The notes: a model not told the origin generated them from the sequence alone. DNA of 64,000 bases from Thermohalobaculum sp039180675 (GCA_039180675.1 JBCDDC010000002.1:1-64000), one strand, 5' to 3'. Numbered from the stretch's first letter, positions 43,095-51,967 are shown. Numbers and translations are program-made.

Positions 43095-43703
43095 TCAGTA
43101 GACGCAGATCTCGTCGCTGATCACGAAGAGCTCTCCCCCCAGCTTGACGTTCGCCCTTGTCTCAGACAGCGCCACCGTGGTTGTCAGGCCCTGATTGTCG
43201 ACCACGACCCATTGGCGCAGTTGCAGCGGGTTGTCGGCGAAGACCATGGTGATCGAGCCCTGTTCCGGGGCGTCGGGGTCGATCGCCTTGACGCGGAGCT
43301 GGCCCGCGGAGCGGTCGATCGAGGCGACCGCGCCCTCTTTCCTCAGATCCACCCGGTCGCGGAGCAGCAGGTCGAGCGGCGTCTCCCAAAGCGGGAAGCG
43401 CTCGAACGTGTTGATCTGCGGGTCGCAGACCCCGACCCAGGTGCCATCGGCGATGATCAGCGCGGGGTTCGGCGGCTCATAGTCGAACCGCATCCGGCCC
43501 GGGCGGCGGAGGTAGAAGATCCCCTCGGACAGGTCACCATCGGGCCCGATCTGCACGAAATTGCCCTCGAGCGTGCCGATGCCGTTGAGGTAGTTCGAAA
43601 TTCGTAGCAGGTCGCCCTGGTTCACGGCCTGCGCCGAGACGCTGGGCGCGGTGAGAAGGAGGGCAAGAAGGATCGCGATTAATCGGGCCATAGGCGTATT
43701 CAC
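43095..43703 (-). CDS. lolA: Outer-membrane lipoprotein carrier LolA
   Basis: 202 residues with a signal peptide (LIAILLALLLTAPSVSA). The LolA open barrel follows: ISNYLNGIGTLEGNFVQIGPDG, SEGIFYLRRPGRMRFDYEPP, IADGTWVGVCDPQ and WVVVDNQGLTTTVAL. LolA carries lipoproteins from LolCDE across the periplasm. Start is a GTG at 43703; an ATG four codons on is equally possible. In related genomes lolA follows ftsK directly, here they are 660 bases apart. Confidence 0.92.
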   Translation of the reverse strand: MNTPMARLIAILLALLLTAPSVSAQAVNQGDLLRISNYLNGIGTLEGNFVQIGPDGDLSEGIFYLRRPGRMRFDYEPPNPALIIADGTWVGVCDPQINTFERFPLWETPLDLLLRDRVDLRKEGAVASIDRSAGQLRVKAIDPDAPEQGSITMVFADNPLQLRQWVVVDNQGLTTTVALSETRANVKLGGELFVISDEICVY

Positions 43704-43853
43704 TCACTCTATCGGGGATGTGCATCTCTCACGCTGAAACGGTGTCTGTCCAGCGTCGAGGGCCATCACGTTGCCGTGGGCGACACTCTGGTTCTCCGCT
43801 TCGTGCCTGTCCGCAAGGTTGGTCTTGTTTCGAGACTATTCCAGGAGAACCTG

Positions 43854-44030
43854 ATGCCTGCCGTCACATTCTCGCATACCGGGACCACCGTGCCCGATCT
43901 CGACAAGGCCGTTGAGTTCTATTCCGAGGCCTTTGATCTGTATGTAATCATGGGCCCGAAGGATTTGAAGCCGGGTGAGAGTGCTATCGGGCAGCTGTGT
44001 GACGATGCCTTTGACGAGCGCAGGGATCGC
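43854..44030 (+). pseudogene. Truncated VOC family gene
   Basis: A good CAGGAGAACCTG site precedes an ATG at 43854, and the first ~55 residues read as the front half of a VOC/glyoxalase protein (FSHTGTTVPDLDKAVEFYSE, then LYVIMGPKDLKPGESAIGQL). After DDAFDE the similarity stops and the frame runs on through DNA that belongs to the antisense gene ending at 44046. Intact VOC proteins of this type need another 80-90 residues with the second metal ligand. The remnant is probably dead. The end coordinate is approximate. Confidence 0.65.
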
Positions 44031-44045
44031 CGTCCGGCCACGTTG

Positions 44046-44360
44046 CTAGTTGTCAAACTCAGGTGCACGGCGCAGGAGCGCAGGTATCGACGCGCGGCCA
44101 AGGGGCGTTATGCGCCATCGGGCCAAGGAACTTCTCATCTCCGCCGGAAACTCGTCCGGAAGGTCCGCGGGTTCGGTCCAGCCGACTTGAGACAGCCTTT
44201 CCCAGAACAGATGGTTCGGGCTGCCCGTTGACGTCATCATGGCCGCGTGTCCGGGCTTCTGCATGGCCGCGAAGATCGTGGAGCGATCGCCGGCGCTCAG
44301 TGCACGAAACATTTCGACTGTTTTCGGGCCCCAATTGGGTTCCGGGTCATTCTCCGACAC
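44046..44360 (-). CDS. Hypothetical protein downstream of ftsK
   Basis: 104 residues from a GTG two bases past the ftsK stop codon. Mixed charged sequence with no Cys and no membrane part (TVEMFRALSAGDRSTIFAAM, MTSTGSPNHLFWERLSQVGW, WRITPLGRASIPALLRR). The C-terminal piece resembles small winged-helix endings where a terminal LTPLG strand closes the domain, but I name no family. It would be translated by coupling from ftsK. The TAG stop abuts the VOC remnant. Moderately confident that it is real because codon use and amino-acid mix are protein-like. Confidence 0.5.
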   Translation of the reverse strand: MSENDPEPNWGPKTVEMFRALSAGDRSTIFAAMQKPGHAAMMTSTGSPNHLFWERLSQVGWTEPADLPDEFPAEMRSSLARWRITPLGRASIPALLRRAPEFDN

Positions 44361-44361
44361 T

Positions 44362-47046
44362 TCAGCGTTCTTCGACCAGGATTTCGCGTTTGCCGACGGC
44401 GTTGGCGGAGCTGACGACACCTTCGTCCTCCATCTGCTCCACCAGGCGGGCGGCTTTGTTGTAGCCGATGCCAAGCTTGCGCTGGATGTAGGAGGTCGAG
44501 CATTTGCGGTCGCGCGCCACGATGGCGACGGCGCGGTCGTAGAGCTCATCGGCGCTGTCACCGGGCTGGGCGAGGCCGAGTTTCTCGTCGACCATGGCGC
44601 CCATCTCGTCATCCGGGCCTTCGGTGACACCGCTGACATAGTCGGGCGCGCCGAGGGTCTTGAGGTGGCGGACGACCTCCTCGACCTCCTCATCGCTCAC
44701 GAACGGCCCGTGGACGCGCTGGATCTTGCCGCCACCGGCCATGTAGAGCATGTCGCCCTGGCCCAGCAGTTGCTCGGCGCCCTGCTCGCCCAGGATGGTG
44801 CGGCTGTCGATCTTTGAGGTGACCTGGAACGAGATCCGGGTCGGGAAGTTCGCTTTGATCGTGCCGGTGATGACATCGACCGAGGGGCGCTGGGTGGCCA
44901 TGATCAGGTGGATGCCGGAGGCGCGGGCCATCTGAGCGAGGCGCTGGATGCAGGCCTCGATCTCCTTGCCCGCGACCATCATCAGATCGGCCATCTCATC
45001 GACGACGACGACGATGAAGGGCATCTCCCTGGGTTCGAAGGTCTCGGTCTCGTAGACCGGCTCGCCGGTTGCCTCGTCGAAGCCGGTCTGGACGGTGCGG
45101 GAGAACTCCTCGCCCTTCTTGAGTGCATCGCGGACGCGGGCGTTGTAGCCGTCGATGTTGCGAACGCCCATCTTGGACATCTTGCGATAGCGCTCCTCCA
45201 TCTCGGCGACGACCCATTTGAGCGCGACGAGCGCCTTTTTCGGGTCGGTGACGACGGGGGCGAGCAGGTGCGGGATGTTGTCGTAGACCGAGAGCTCCAG
45301 CATCTTCGGGTCGATCATAATCATCCGGCACTGCTCCGGCCCGAGCCGGTAGAGCAGGCTGAGGATCATGGTGTTGATCGCGACCGATTTGCCCGAGCCG
45401 GTGGTGCCCGCGATAAGGAGATGGGGCATCTTGGCGAGGTTGGCGACGACGGGCACGCCCTCGATATCCTTGCCGAGCGAGAGGGCGAGCGCGTGGCGGC
45501 TGTCGCCATAGGATGCGTGCTCGAGCGTCTCGCGCAGGAAGACCTTCTCGCGTTCGGTGTTCGGCAGCTCGATGCCGATCACCGAGCGGCCAGGAACGGT
45601 GGAGACGCGAGCGGCGAGCGCGGACATCGAGCGGGCGATGTCATCGGCCAGGCCGACGACGCGGCTGGCCTTGAGCCCCGGCGCGGGTTCCAGCTCGTAG
45701 AGCGTGACCACGGGGCCGGGTTTGACCGCGACGATCTCACCCCGGACGCCGTAATCCTCGAGCACCGTCTCCAGCATCCGCGCGTTGTCTTCCAGCGCCA
45801 CGTCCGACATCTGGGCGCGCTGGATCGGGATCGCGCGGGCGAGGATGTCGAGCGGCGGCGCGTCGTAGACGGCGGTCTCGTCCAGACCGTCGAGCGCGAG
45901 CATCGGCTCGGCTTCCTTTTTCGCGCGGCGGCTTTTGGTGAGCGCCTTCTGCCGGGCGCTGTGGTCGACCGTGCTGCCGGGGATGAGGTCGGGCTCAGGC
46001 GCCTCGCGGCGCGGCTGGCCGCCGGGGCCGTTGAGCGCGCGGATGGCGCGCTTGAGCGAGGTGTCGTCCTCGACATCGACGAAATCCTCCGGGTCGAGGG
46101 GCTCTTCCTCGACCGGGGCCATGACCTCGGGTTCCCGGCGCAGGGTGCGGACCGGTTTCTGGCTCTCGGTGTCGAAGTCGTCGCCGCCGGTGACGCGCTC
46201 GGTGGTGTCCTTCTCGGGCACTTCCTCGCGGGAGAGGCCGGGGACCTGGGGCATGCTGACCGAGGGAATGTGGTCACGCCATGAGCCCGTGGGCTCGGCC
46301 GGGCCGAGGCGTTCCGCCCGGCTCTCCGCCCGGCGCTCGCGGATCTCGCCCATCTTCTTCGAGGCCGCCGATTTCGCGGCGTTCATTCCAAGGCCAAACA
46401 TGGTGCCGAACATCATCAGGCCCCAGATCACCACGCGCAGGAACGAGAAGAGGAGCCAGCGGAACAGCCACCGGGTCTCGGCCCATGTCATGCCCGCGGC
46501 GATGCCGAAGGCGATTAGCGTGATCAGGCCGAGGCCGAGCGACATCGCCATCAGCGCCTGATCGGCCGCGAGCGGTATCTTCGAGATGATCTCCGACGCC
46601 GCCCGGTCTCCCAAAAGACCGCCGAGGCCGACATCGAGCTCCCATGCCGGATCTGGTGCGTGCGTGGACGCGAAGATCGCGCTGATCAGCACCGCGATCG
46701 GGATCACCGGCAGCCGCGCCCAGACCCGCTGTAGGCCGTAGTGGGCCAGACAGCGCAGGCCCCAGACGCCCAGAAGCGCGACCAGGGTCCATCCCGCGAG
46801 GCCGATGAACTGCATCACGCCGTCGGCGATGATCGCGCCGGGGATGCCGAGCACGTTGGTCGGCGCGGCGGAGGTCGCGTTCATCAGGCTCGGATCCTGA
46901 AGATTGTAGGTGTAGAGCGCGAGGCCGATCGCACCCGCCAGCGCGAACAGCGCCAGCCCGATCAGTTCGGCGACCCGGCGGCGCATGGCCGCTGACATCC
47001 GCGCATCCATCAGCGGTACGGCGTTCTCTCCGGTCAGCAGCGACAT
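44362..47046 (-). CDS. ftsK: FtsK/SpoIIIE-type DNA translocase
   Basis: 894 residues. The N-terminal part has four membrane helices (about 23-48, 69-92, 107-125 and 166-188). A Pro/Glu-rich linker leads to the motor domain (about 400-820): PHLLIAGTTGSGKSVAINTM (Walker A), FIVVVVDEMADLMMVAG (Walker B) and ATQRPSVDVITGTIKANFPTR. The C-terminal gamma domain (YIQRKLGIGYNKAARLVEQME) reads KOPS signals. It segregates chromosomes at the septum. A GGGAG site precedes the ATG; only one base separates it from dapC. Confidence 0.95.
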   Translation of the reverse strand: MSLLTGENAVPLMDARMSAAMRRRVAELIGLALFALAGAIGLALYTYNLQDPSLMNATSAAPTNVLGIPGAIIADGVMQFIGLAGWTLVALLGVWGLRCLAHYGLQRVWARLPVIPIAVLISAIFASTHAPDPAWELDVGLGGLLGDRAASEIISKIPLAADQALMAMSLGLGLITLIAFGIAAGMTWAETRWLFRWLLFSFLRVVIWGLMMFGTMFGLGMNAAKSAASKKMGEIRERRAESRAERLGPAEPTGSWRDHIPSVSMPQVPGLSREEVPEKDTTERVTGGDDFDTESQKPVRTLRREPEVMAPVEEEPLDPEDFVDVEDDTSLKRAIRALNGPGGQPRREAPEPDLIPGSTVDHSARQKALTKSRRAKKEAEPMLALDGLDETAVYDAPPLDILARAIPIQRAQMSDVALEDNARMLETVLEDYGVRGEIVAVKPGPVVTLYELEPAPGLKASRVVGLADDIARSMSALAARVSTVPGRSVIGIELPNTEREKVFLRETLEHASYGDSRHALALSLGKDIEGVPVVANLAKMPHLLIAGTTGSGKSVAINTMILSLLYRLGPEQCRMIMIDPKMLELSVYDNIPHLLAPVVTDPKKALVALKWVVAEMEERYRKMSKMGVRNIDGYNARVRDALKKGEEFSRTVQTGFDEATGEPVYETETFEPREMPFIVVVVDEMADLMMVAGKEIEACIQRLAQMARASGIHLIMATQRPSVDVITGTIKANFPTRISFQVTSKIDSRTILGEQGAEQLLGQGDMLYMAGGGKIQRVHGPFVSDEEVEEVVRHLKTLGAPDYVSGVTEGPDDEMGAMVDEKLGLAQPGDSADELYDRAVAIVARDRKCSTSYIQRKLGIGYNKAARLVEQMEDEGVVSSANAVGKREILVEER

Positions 47047-47047
47047 C

Positions 47048-48265
47048 TCATGCTCCCATTCGCTCCGTCATCAGCACATCGCGGACCTGTTCGAGCCCGC
47101 GCCGGACATCGGCCTCCGGGGCGACGAGGGCGAGGCGGATATACCCCTCACCCGGATTGCCGCCGCCAAGCGCCGGGCTCGTCTCCCGCGAGAGATACCG
47201 CCCGGGCAGGCCCTTCACGCCCGTTCTGCGCCAAAGATTCTTCACCACCCCTTCGTCGTCGCCGACCCGGAGCCAGAGAAAGAACCCTGCCTCCGGTGAC
47301 ATGTACCCATCGATGTTTGACAAAATGTCGTCGGCAATCTGGAATTTCGCGGAATAGAGGGCGCGGTTTGCCTCAACATGGGACTCGTCGCGCCAACAGG
47401 CCGCCGCCGCATGCTGCGCCGGGATCGGCATCGGTGCGCCCGCGTAGGAGCGGAGCTGCAGCATGCGCTGGCGGTTCCGGGGTCCGGTCACGGCAAAGCC
47501 GGAGCGCAGGCCCGCGAGGTTCGAGCGTTTGGAAAGCGAGTGGAAGGCGACCAGACGCTCCGGGTCGGCGCCGGTCTCGCTCGCCACTTCGAGCGCGCCA
47601 GGAGGCGGTGTGGCGCGGTAGATCTCGGAATAGCATTCATCGGCGAAGACGCGGAAATCGTGGCGCTCTGCCAGTTCCAGCAGCGTCTTCCAATAGGCCT
47701 TGTCCGCCACCGCGCCCTGCGGGTTCGCGGGCGAGCAGATGTAGGCGACGGTTGTGCGGTCGAGCAGGTCCGCCGGCAGACTGGCGAAGTCCGGCAGGTG
47801 CCCGGTCTCGGCCGTCGCGGGCAGGTAGACAGGCTCGGCGCCTGCGGTCAGCGCTGCAACCGCGTAGCATTGGTAGAACGGGTTCGGCAGGAGGATGACG
47901 GGCCTCTCGCCGTTCTTTCTCTCCGGGCTGAGCGCGATGCAGGAGGCATAGAGCCCCTCGCGCGTACCGTTCAGCGGCAGGATCTGGGTGTCCGGGTCGC
48001 GATAGGCTTCGGCGGCGTTGTAGCGTTTCGCGAGCCAGTCCGAGATCGCGGCGCGGAGGTCCGGGATGCCCTCGTTGGGCGGGTATTTCGAGAGCGTGGC
48101 GGCATGCTCCGCCATGATCGGTTGGATGAAATCCGGCACGGCATGCTGAGGCTCGCCGATCGACATCGGGATCTCGGGCCCGCCGGGGGCGACACCCTCG
48201 AGCAGCCTCCGCAAACGCGGAAACGCATACTCGGGGAGATCCGCGAACTTCGTCGGGAAATCCAT
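47048..48265 (-). CDS. dapC: Aminotransferase class I/II, probable succinyldiaminopimelate aminotransferase
   Basis: 405 residues. Fold-type I PLP enzyme with YPPNEGIPDLRAAISDWL, LPNPFYQCY, SPANPQGAV (PLP Asn region), DECYSEIY, and the PLP lysine in HSLSKRSNLAGLRSGF. The pattern matches DapC, which makes N-succinyl-LL-diaminopimelate in lysine and peptidoglycan synthesis. It lies directly before ftsK in Rhodobacterales, as here. Specificity is inferred from that and from general likeness. Confidence 0.85.
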   Translation of the reverse strand: MDFPTKFADLPEYAFPRLRRLLEGVAPGGPEIPMSIGEPQHAVPDFIQPIMAEHAATLSKYPPNEGIPDLRAAISDWLAKRYNAAEAYRDPDTQILPLNGTREGLYASCIALSPERKNGERPVILLPNPFYQCYAVAALTAGAEPVYLPATAETGHLPDFASLPADLLDRTTVAYICSPANPQGAVADKAYWKTLLELAERHDFRVFADECYSEIYRATPPPGALEVASETGADPERLVAFHSLSKRSNLAGLRSGFAVTGPRNRQRMLQLRSYAGAPMPIPAQHAAAACWRDESHVEANRALYSAKFQIADDILSNIDGYMSPEAGFFLWLRVGDDEGVVKNLWRRTGVKGLPGRYLSRETSPALGGGNPGEGYIRLALVAPEADVRRGLEQVRDVLMTERMGA

Positions 48266-48539
48266 CGCTCGTCCTCAATAAACGTGCCTCTGACGGGCAG
48301 TTACGGGGAAGATACCCGCCCGGAGACGCGAAATCCAGTTCGCGACGCGAATCAGCTCGGAAAAGCACTCCACCCGGAGCGCATTCTGACAACTATAGCG
48401 GGAAAAGAAAGGGTGACGCTCCGATTTGCGATTTTTCTCAACGGCGTGCGCGATTGTCTGGTGACGGTTCTCACATCCGAACGCAGGGGCTGTGCTATTC
48501 TGCGGGGCAAGTTTTCACGCTCCCGCAGGAGGACATGAA

Positions 48540-48788
48540 ATGGCATCGAAAGAGAAGAAAGCGCCCGAGGGCGATGCGGTGGAGCTCGACGATCAGAGCC
48601 TTGATGCCGCGAGCGGCGCGGGCCTGAGCCTGGGCGACATCAAACCCTCCGTCCTCGGCTCCGGCGTCGATGGGAAGCGGTTCTCCGGCATCCGGAAGAA
48701 GGGGATCCGCGTCGGCGGGATCCGCAAGCAGGGCCTGCGCGAGCTAGGGGTGAAGCATCAGCAGGGTGGCCGGCCAAAGGGCTCTTGA
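48540..48788 (+). CDS. Arginine-periodic peptide with leader-like motif (putative modified-peptide precursor)
   Basis: 82 residues. The ATG at 48540 is fixed by an AGGAGG site 7 bases upstream; the other ATG at 48535 is out of frame and too close. Residues 1-28 look like a leader: a charged start, then VELDDQSLDAASGAG ending in Gly-Ala-Gly. From residue 45 the chain repeats every five residues as G-[aliphatic]-[R/K]-x-x: Gly at 45, 50, 55, 60, 65 and 70; Ile, Leu or Val at 51, 56, 61, 66 and 71; Arg at 47, 52, 57, 62 and 67 and Lys at 72. The tail is polar (HQQGGRPKGS). No Cys, Ser/Thr-rich or membrane part. The next gene, a deiminase-fold enzyme, starts inside its stop codon (TTGA). A role as substrate of that enzyme is inference. 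Confidence 0.75.
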   Translation: MASKEKKAPEGDAVELDDQSLDAASGAGLSLGDIKPSVLGSGVDGKRFSGIRKKGIRVGGIRKQGLRELGVKHQQGGRPKGS

Positions 48789-49900
48789 CCCCTGAGACCG
48801 GCCTCGAGGGGCCGGTGCTGCTCGACGACGCTTATGGCCGGATCCGGCAGGTTCTGCTGACCCTGCCAGGCTTTGCGGTCGATGATATCGAGGAACCGGT
48901 CCGGTCGGTTCTGGCCGGGTTTCCCGAGTATGTCCGGTTCGACATCCTGACCTCGGCTGAGGCCAAAGGACGGGTCGCTGCCTGGGTTGAGGGGCGCGCG
49001 GAGGCTCATATCCATGCAGCACCGGAAGGTCTCGATTTCACCCATTGGGCGCGCGATGCGCTGGTGGCGGTCGAGACGGGCGCCGGGCCTCGTGTCCTGA
49101 TCTCGGAGAAATTCGGCCGCCGCGACGATGCGGCAGCGGCCCGCGCGCTGGCCGAGGCCGCCGGTGTAGAGGTCAGGGAAACGCATATCGCGCTCGATGG
49201 CGGGAACCTGCTGGCCCAGGGTGGGGATGTTCTGGTCGGGCGGGAGTTGTTCGAGGCGGGTGCGGACTCGCTCGACGCCGGGTCGGCGCGCCGCGTGATC
49301 GCGCTCGGCACTGCAACGGCCCGGCCTGCGGAGACGGTTGTCGACAGTCAGATCCTGCCGACTGGCTGGCGGGAGCGGCGGCGCACCGGTGTCGGCAAGG
49401 GTCAGGTCCAGCCGCTTTTCCACATCGATCTCTTCGTCTCACCTGCGGGGAAAACACCGGAGGGCCGCCCGCGCTGGCTGGTGGGCTGCCCGCGTCTCGG
49501 CGCCCGGCATCTCGGCCTCGAGATGCCCGATCATGCGGATGCGGAGCTCTTCGACGAGGTGGCGGCCAATCTGGCGGACACGGGGGCCGAGGTTATCCGC
49601 AACCCGCAACCGCTGATCTGGACCGACTGGCCGGATAAGCGGCTCAGGACCTGGCACCATTTTCCGGTCAATAATGTGATCGTCGAGATCGAAGCGAAGG
49701 CGCAGCCCAGGGTCTGGTTGCCTCATTTCGCCTGTGAAGCGTGGCAAGAACTGGCCCGGATCGACGCTGCGAACCGGGCCATCTGGGAGGGTCTGGGTTT
49801 TGGGGTCACGCCGGTTACCGGCTGCCTTGCCCTGGCCGAACGCCGGGGCGCGCTTCGCTGCATGCTCAACGTGGTGGCGCGGGGCTCGGCCGGAAGCTGA
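48785..49900 (+). CDS. Agmatine/peptidyl-arginine deiminase-fold enzyme
   Basis: 371 residues from a TTG that overlaps the stop of the upstream peptide gene. The fold is that of guanidino-modifying enzymes: FTHWARD with Asp91, HIALDGGNLLAQGGDVLVG with Asp138, LFHIDLFVS with His213 and Asp215, and GALRCMLNVV with Cys359. Spacing and total length are close to agmatine deiminase of Enterococcus (Asp96, His218, Asp220, Cys357 in a protein of about 365 residues), but the usual RDxGP and GGGNIHC strings are altered, so a different substrate is likely. These enzymes convert a guanidinium to a ureido group, for example arginine to citrulline. The overlap with an arginine-repeat peptide makes peptidyl arginine an attractive substrate, unproven. 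Confidence 0.8.
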   Translation: MTPETGLEGPVLLDDAYGRIRQVLLTLPGFAVDDIEEPVRSVLAGFPEYVRFDILTSAEAKGRVAAWVEGRAEAHIHAAPEGLDFTHWARDALVAVETGAGPRVLISEKFGRRDDAAAARALAEAAGVEVRETHIALDGGNLLAQGGDVLVGRELFEAGADSLDAGSARRVIALGTATARPAETVVDSQILPTGWRERRRTGVGKGQVQPLFHIDLFVSPAGKTPEGRPRWLVGCPRLGARHLGLEMPDHADAELFDEVAANLADTGAEVIRNPQPLIWTDWPDKRLRTWHHFPVNNVIVEIEAKAQPRVWLPHFACEAWQELARIDAANRAIWEGLGFGVTPVTGCLALAERRGALRCMLNVVARGSAGS

Positions 49901-49925
49901 CCGGGCGCCCTGGCGTCGCAGGGGC

Positions 49926-50561
49926 TCAGCCCATCCGGTTCGTCGGGTTGCCGATGATGTCCATGAACTCCTTCCGCGTCCGCGGGTCGGAGCGGAAGTT
50001 GCCGAGCATCGTGGAGGTGACCATCGAGACGCCGTGCTTGTGCACGCCGCGGGTCGACATGCAGTGGTGCTCGCCTTCCACGACGACGGCCACGCCGACG
50101 GGGTCGAGCACGTCCATCAGCGTATTGGCGATCTGGGCGGTCATCTTTTCCTGCACCTGAAGGCGCTTGGAATAGGCCTCGACCAGACGGGCAAGCTTCG
50201 AGATGCCGACAACTCGGTTGGTGGGGACATAGCCGACATGGGCCTTGCCGATGATGGGCGCCATGTGGTGTTCGCAATAGCTCTCGAACCGGATGTCGCG
50301 GAGGACAACCATCTCGTCATAGCCTTCGACCTCTTCGAAGGTACGGGCGAGGATCTCCACCGGGTCGATGTCATAGCCCTTGAACCACTCGCCATAGGCG
50401 CGCACGACCCGGCCCGGCGTGTCGAGCAGACCTTCGCGGTTTGGATCGTCGCCTGCCCAGCGCAGCAATGTGCGCACGGCTTCCTCCGCCTCCGCTTCCG
50501 AGGGCCGTTCGACCAGCTTTTCGACAGCGATCGGGTTGAAGTCCTGTTCAGGCTTGTTCAT
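49926..50561 (-). CDS. folE: GTP cyclohydrolase I
   Basis: 211 residues. Converts GTP to dihydroneopterin triphosphate for folate and queuosine. Marks: ESYCEHHMAPIIGKAHVGYVP (Zn Cys and His), SKLARLVEAYSKRLQVQEKMT, VAVVVEGEHHCMSTRGV (second Zn Cys) and the C-terminal FRSDPRTRKEFMDII. It is convergent with the deiminase gene, leaving 25 bases between stops. Length is standard. Confidence 0.97.
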   Translation of the reverse strand: MNKPEQDFNPIAVEKLVERPSEAEAEEAVRTLLRWAGDDPNREGLLDTPGRVVRAYGEWFKGYDIDPVEILARTFEEVEGYDEMVVLRDIRFESYCEHHMAPIIGKAHVGYVPTNRVVGISKLARLVEAYSKRLQVQEKMTAQIANTLMDVLDPVGVAVVVEGEHHCMSTRGVHKHGVSMVTSTMLGNFRSDPRTRKEFMDIIGNPTNRMG

Positions 50562-50699
50562 CGCGGGTCTCTCAGTGTTTCCATATCAGTACGCCGGGGC
50601 GTGTGTGGCGATGGAGGTTAGGTCGATGCGCCTGACTTCCAAGGGTTTTTCAGGCGCCAGTTGCGGATAAGTATTCCATACCGTGGTGTCAGCTTTGAT

Positions 50700-51869
50700 T
50701 TACGCCGCGGAAAGGGCGCGTTCAAGGTCGCTCCGCAGATCCTGAGGGTCTTCGAGCCCGACCGAAAGGCGCACCAGACCCTCCGTGATGCCGAGTTTCG
50801 CCCGCGCATCCTCGGACAATCGCTGGTGCGTTGTGGTCGCCGGATGGGTGATCAGCGTCTTCGCGTCGCCTAGATTGTTGGAGATCTTGATGAGCTGGAG
50901 CGCGTTCAGCATCCGAAAGGCACCCGGCTTGCCGCCCGGCACTTCGAAGGCCAGCATCTGGCCCGGGCGGCTCATCTGTGCTGCGGCGAGGTTGTGCTGC
51001 GGGTGAGAGGGGAGCCCCGGGTAGATCACCCGGTCGAGCTTGCCATCGAGCCAGAGCGCCAGTTCGCCCGCCGTATCCGTCTGCGCGTTGCAGCGGAGCG
51101 GCAGGGTCTCGAGCCCCTTGAGCAGCACCCAGGCGTTGAAGGGGCTGAGCGCGGGGCCGATATGCTTGATGAACCCTTCCAGTTCATCGCGAATGAAGGC
51201 CTTTGAGCCGAGGATCACGCCGCCGAGGCAGCGGCCCTGCCCGTCGATATGCTTGGTCGCGGAATAGATCACGATATCGGCGCCGAGCTCCATCGGGCGC
51301 TGGTACATGGGCGTGGCGAAGACGTTGTCGACCACGAGGCGCGCGCCTGCGGCATGGGTGATCTCGGCCACGGCCTCGATGTCGATGATCTCGAGGCACG
51401 GGTTCGACGGGCTTTCGAGAAAGCAGATCTTGGTCTCCGGGCGCATGGCGGCCTGCCATTGCGCCAGATCGGTGCCGTCGACGAGCGTGATGTCGATCCC
51501 GAAACGGGGGCAGAGCGTCTCGACGATGTAGAGGCAGGAGCCGAAGAGCGCCCGGGCCGCGACCACATGATCGCCCGCCTTGAGCTGGCACATCAGCGCG
51601 CCGTGGACGGCGGCCATGCCGGAGGCTGTGGCGAAGGTGTCTTCCGCCCCTTCGAGCAGGGCGACACGTTCCTCGAACATCCGCACGGTCGGGTTGCCAT
51701 AGCGGGTATAGACATAACCGTCGGCGTCGCCCTTGAAGCGCGCCTCGGCCGCCTCGGCGCTTTCGTAGACAAAGCCCTGGGTGAGATAGAGCGCCTCGGA
51801 TGTCTCCCCGTGGGGGGACCGGTCTTCACCGCCGTGAACCAGCTTCGTGCGGGGGTTCCAGTCAGTCAT
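50700..51869 (-). CDS. metZ: O-succinylhomoserine sulfhydrylase
   Basis: 389 residues. PLP enzyme making homocysteine from O-succinylhomoserine and sulphide. Marks: YTRYGNPTVRMFEERVALLEG, ATASGMAAVHGALM, RLVVDNVFATP, IYSATKHIDGQGRCLGG with the PLP lysine, and STHPATTTHQR-like LITHPATTTHQRL. The start at 51869 fits family N-termini (TDWNPRTKLVHGG); an ATG at 51929 is in frame but adds unrelated residues. A SAM-II riboswitch about 100 bases upstream controls it by S-adenosylmethionine. Confidence 0.94.
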   Translation of the reverse strand: MTDWNPRTKLVHGGEDRSPHGETSEALYLTQGFVYESAEAAEARFKGDADGYVYTRYGNPTVRMFEERVALLEGAEDTFATASGMAAVHGALMCQLKAGDHVVAARALFGSCLYIVETLCPRFGIDITLVDGTDLAQWQAAMRPETKICFLESPSNPCLEIIDIEAVAEITHAAGARLVVDNVFATPMYQRPMELGADIVIYSATKHIDGQGRCLGGVILGSKAFIRDELEGFIKHIGPALSPFNAWVLLKGLETLPLRCNAQTDTAGELALWLDGKLDRVIYPGLPSHPQHNLAAAQMSRPGQMLAFEVPGGKPGAFRMLNALQLIKISNNLGDAKTLITHPATTTHQRLSEDARAKLGITEGLVRLSVGLEDPQDLRSDLERALSAA

Positions 51870-51967
51870 CGTCCCGATCGCCCGCGCGGGGCGCCCCTGT
51901 GCGCGGCCCAACCGGGCCGGAGGTTCCATCAAGACCGGAGAAACGGGTGGAGGGGCTTTCCTCCCAC

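Noticed and set aside
44908..46284. 458-codon open frame opposite ftsK
   Set aside because: Antisense to the motor domain of ftsK; no independent evidence.
48785..49900. Simple agmatine deiminase of polyamine metabolism
   Set aside because: Not ruled out, but RDxGP and GGGNIHC are altered, no polyamine gene is close, and the coupled partner is an arginine-repeat peptide.
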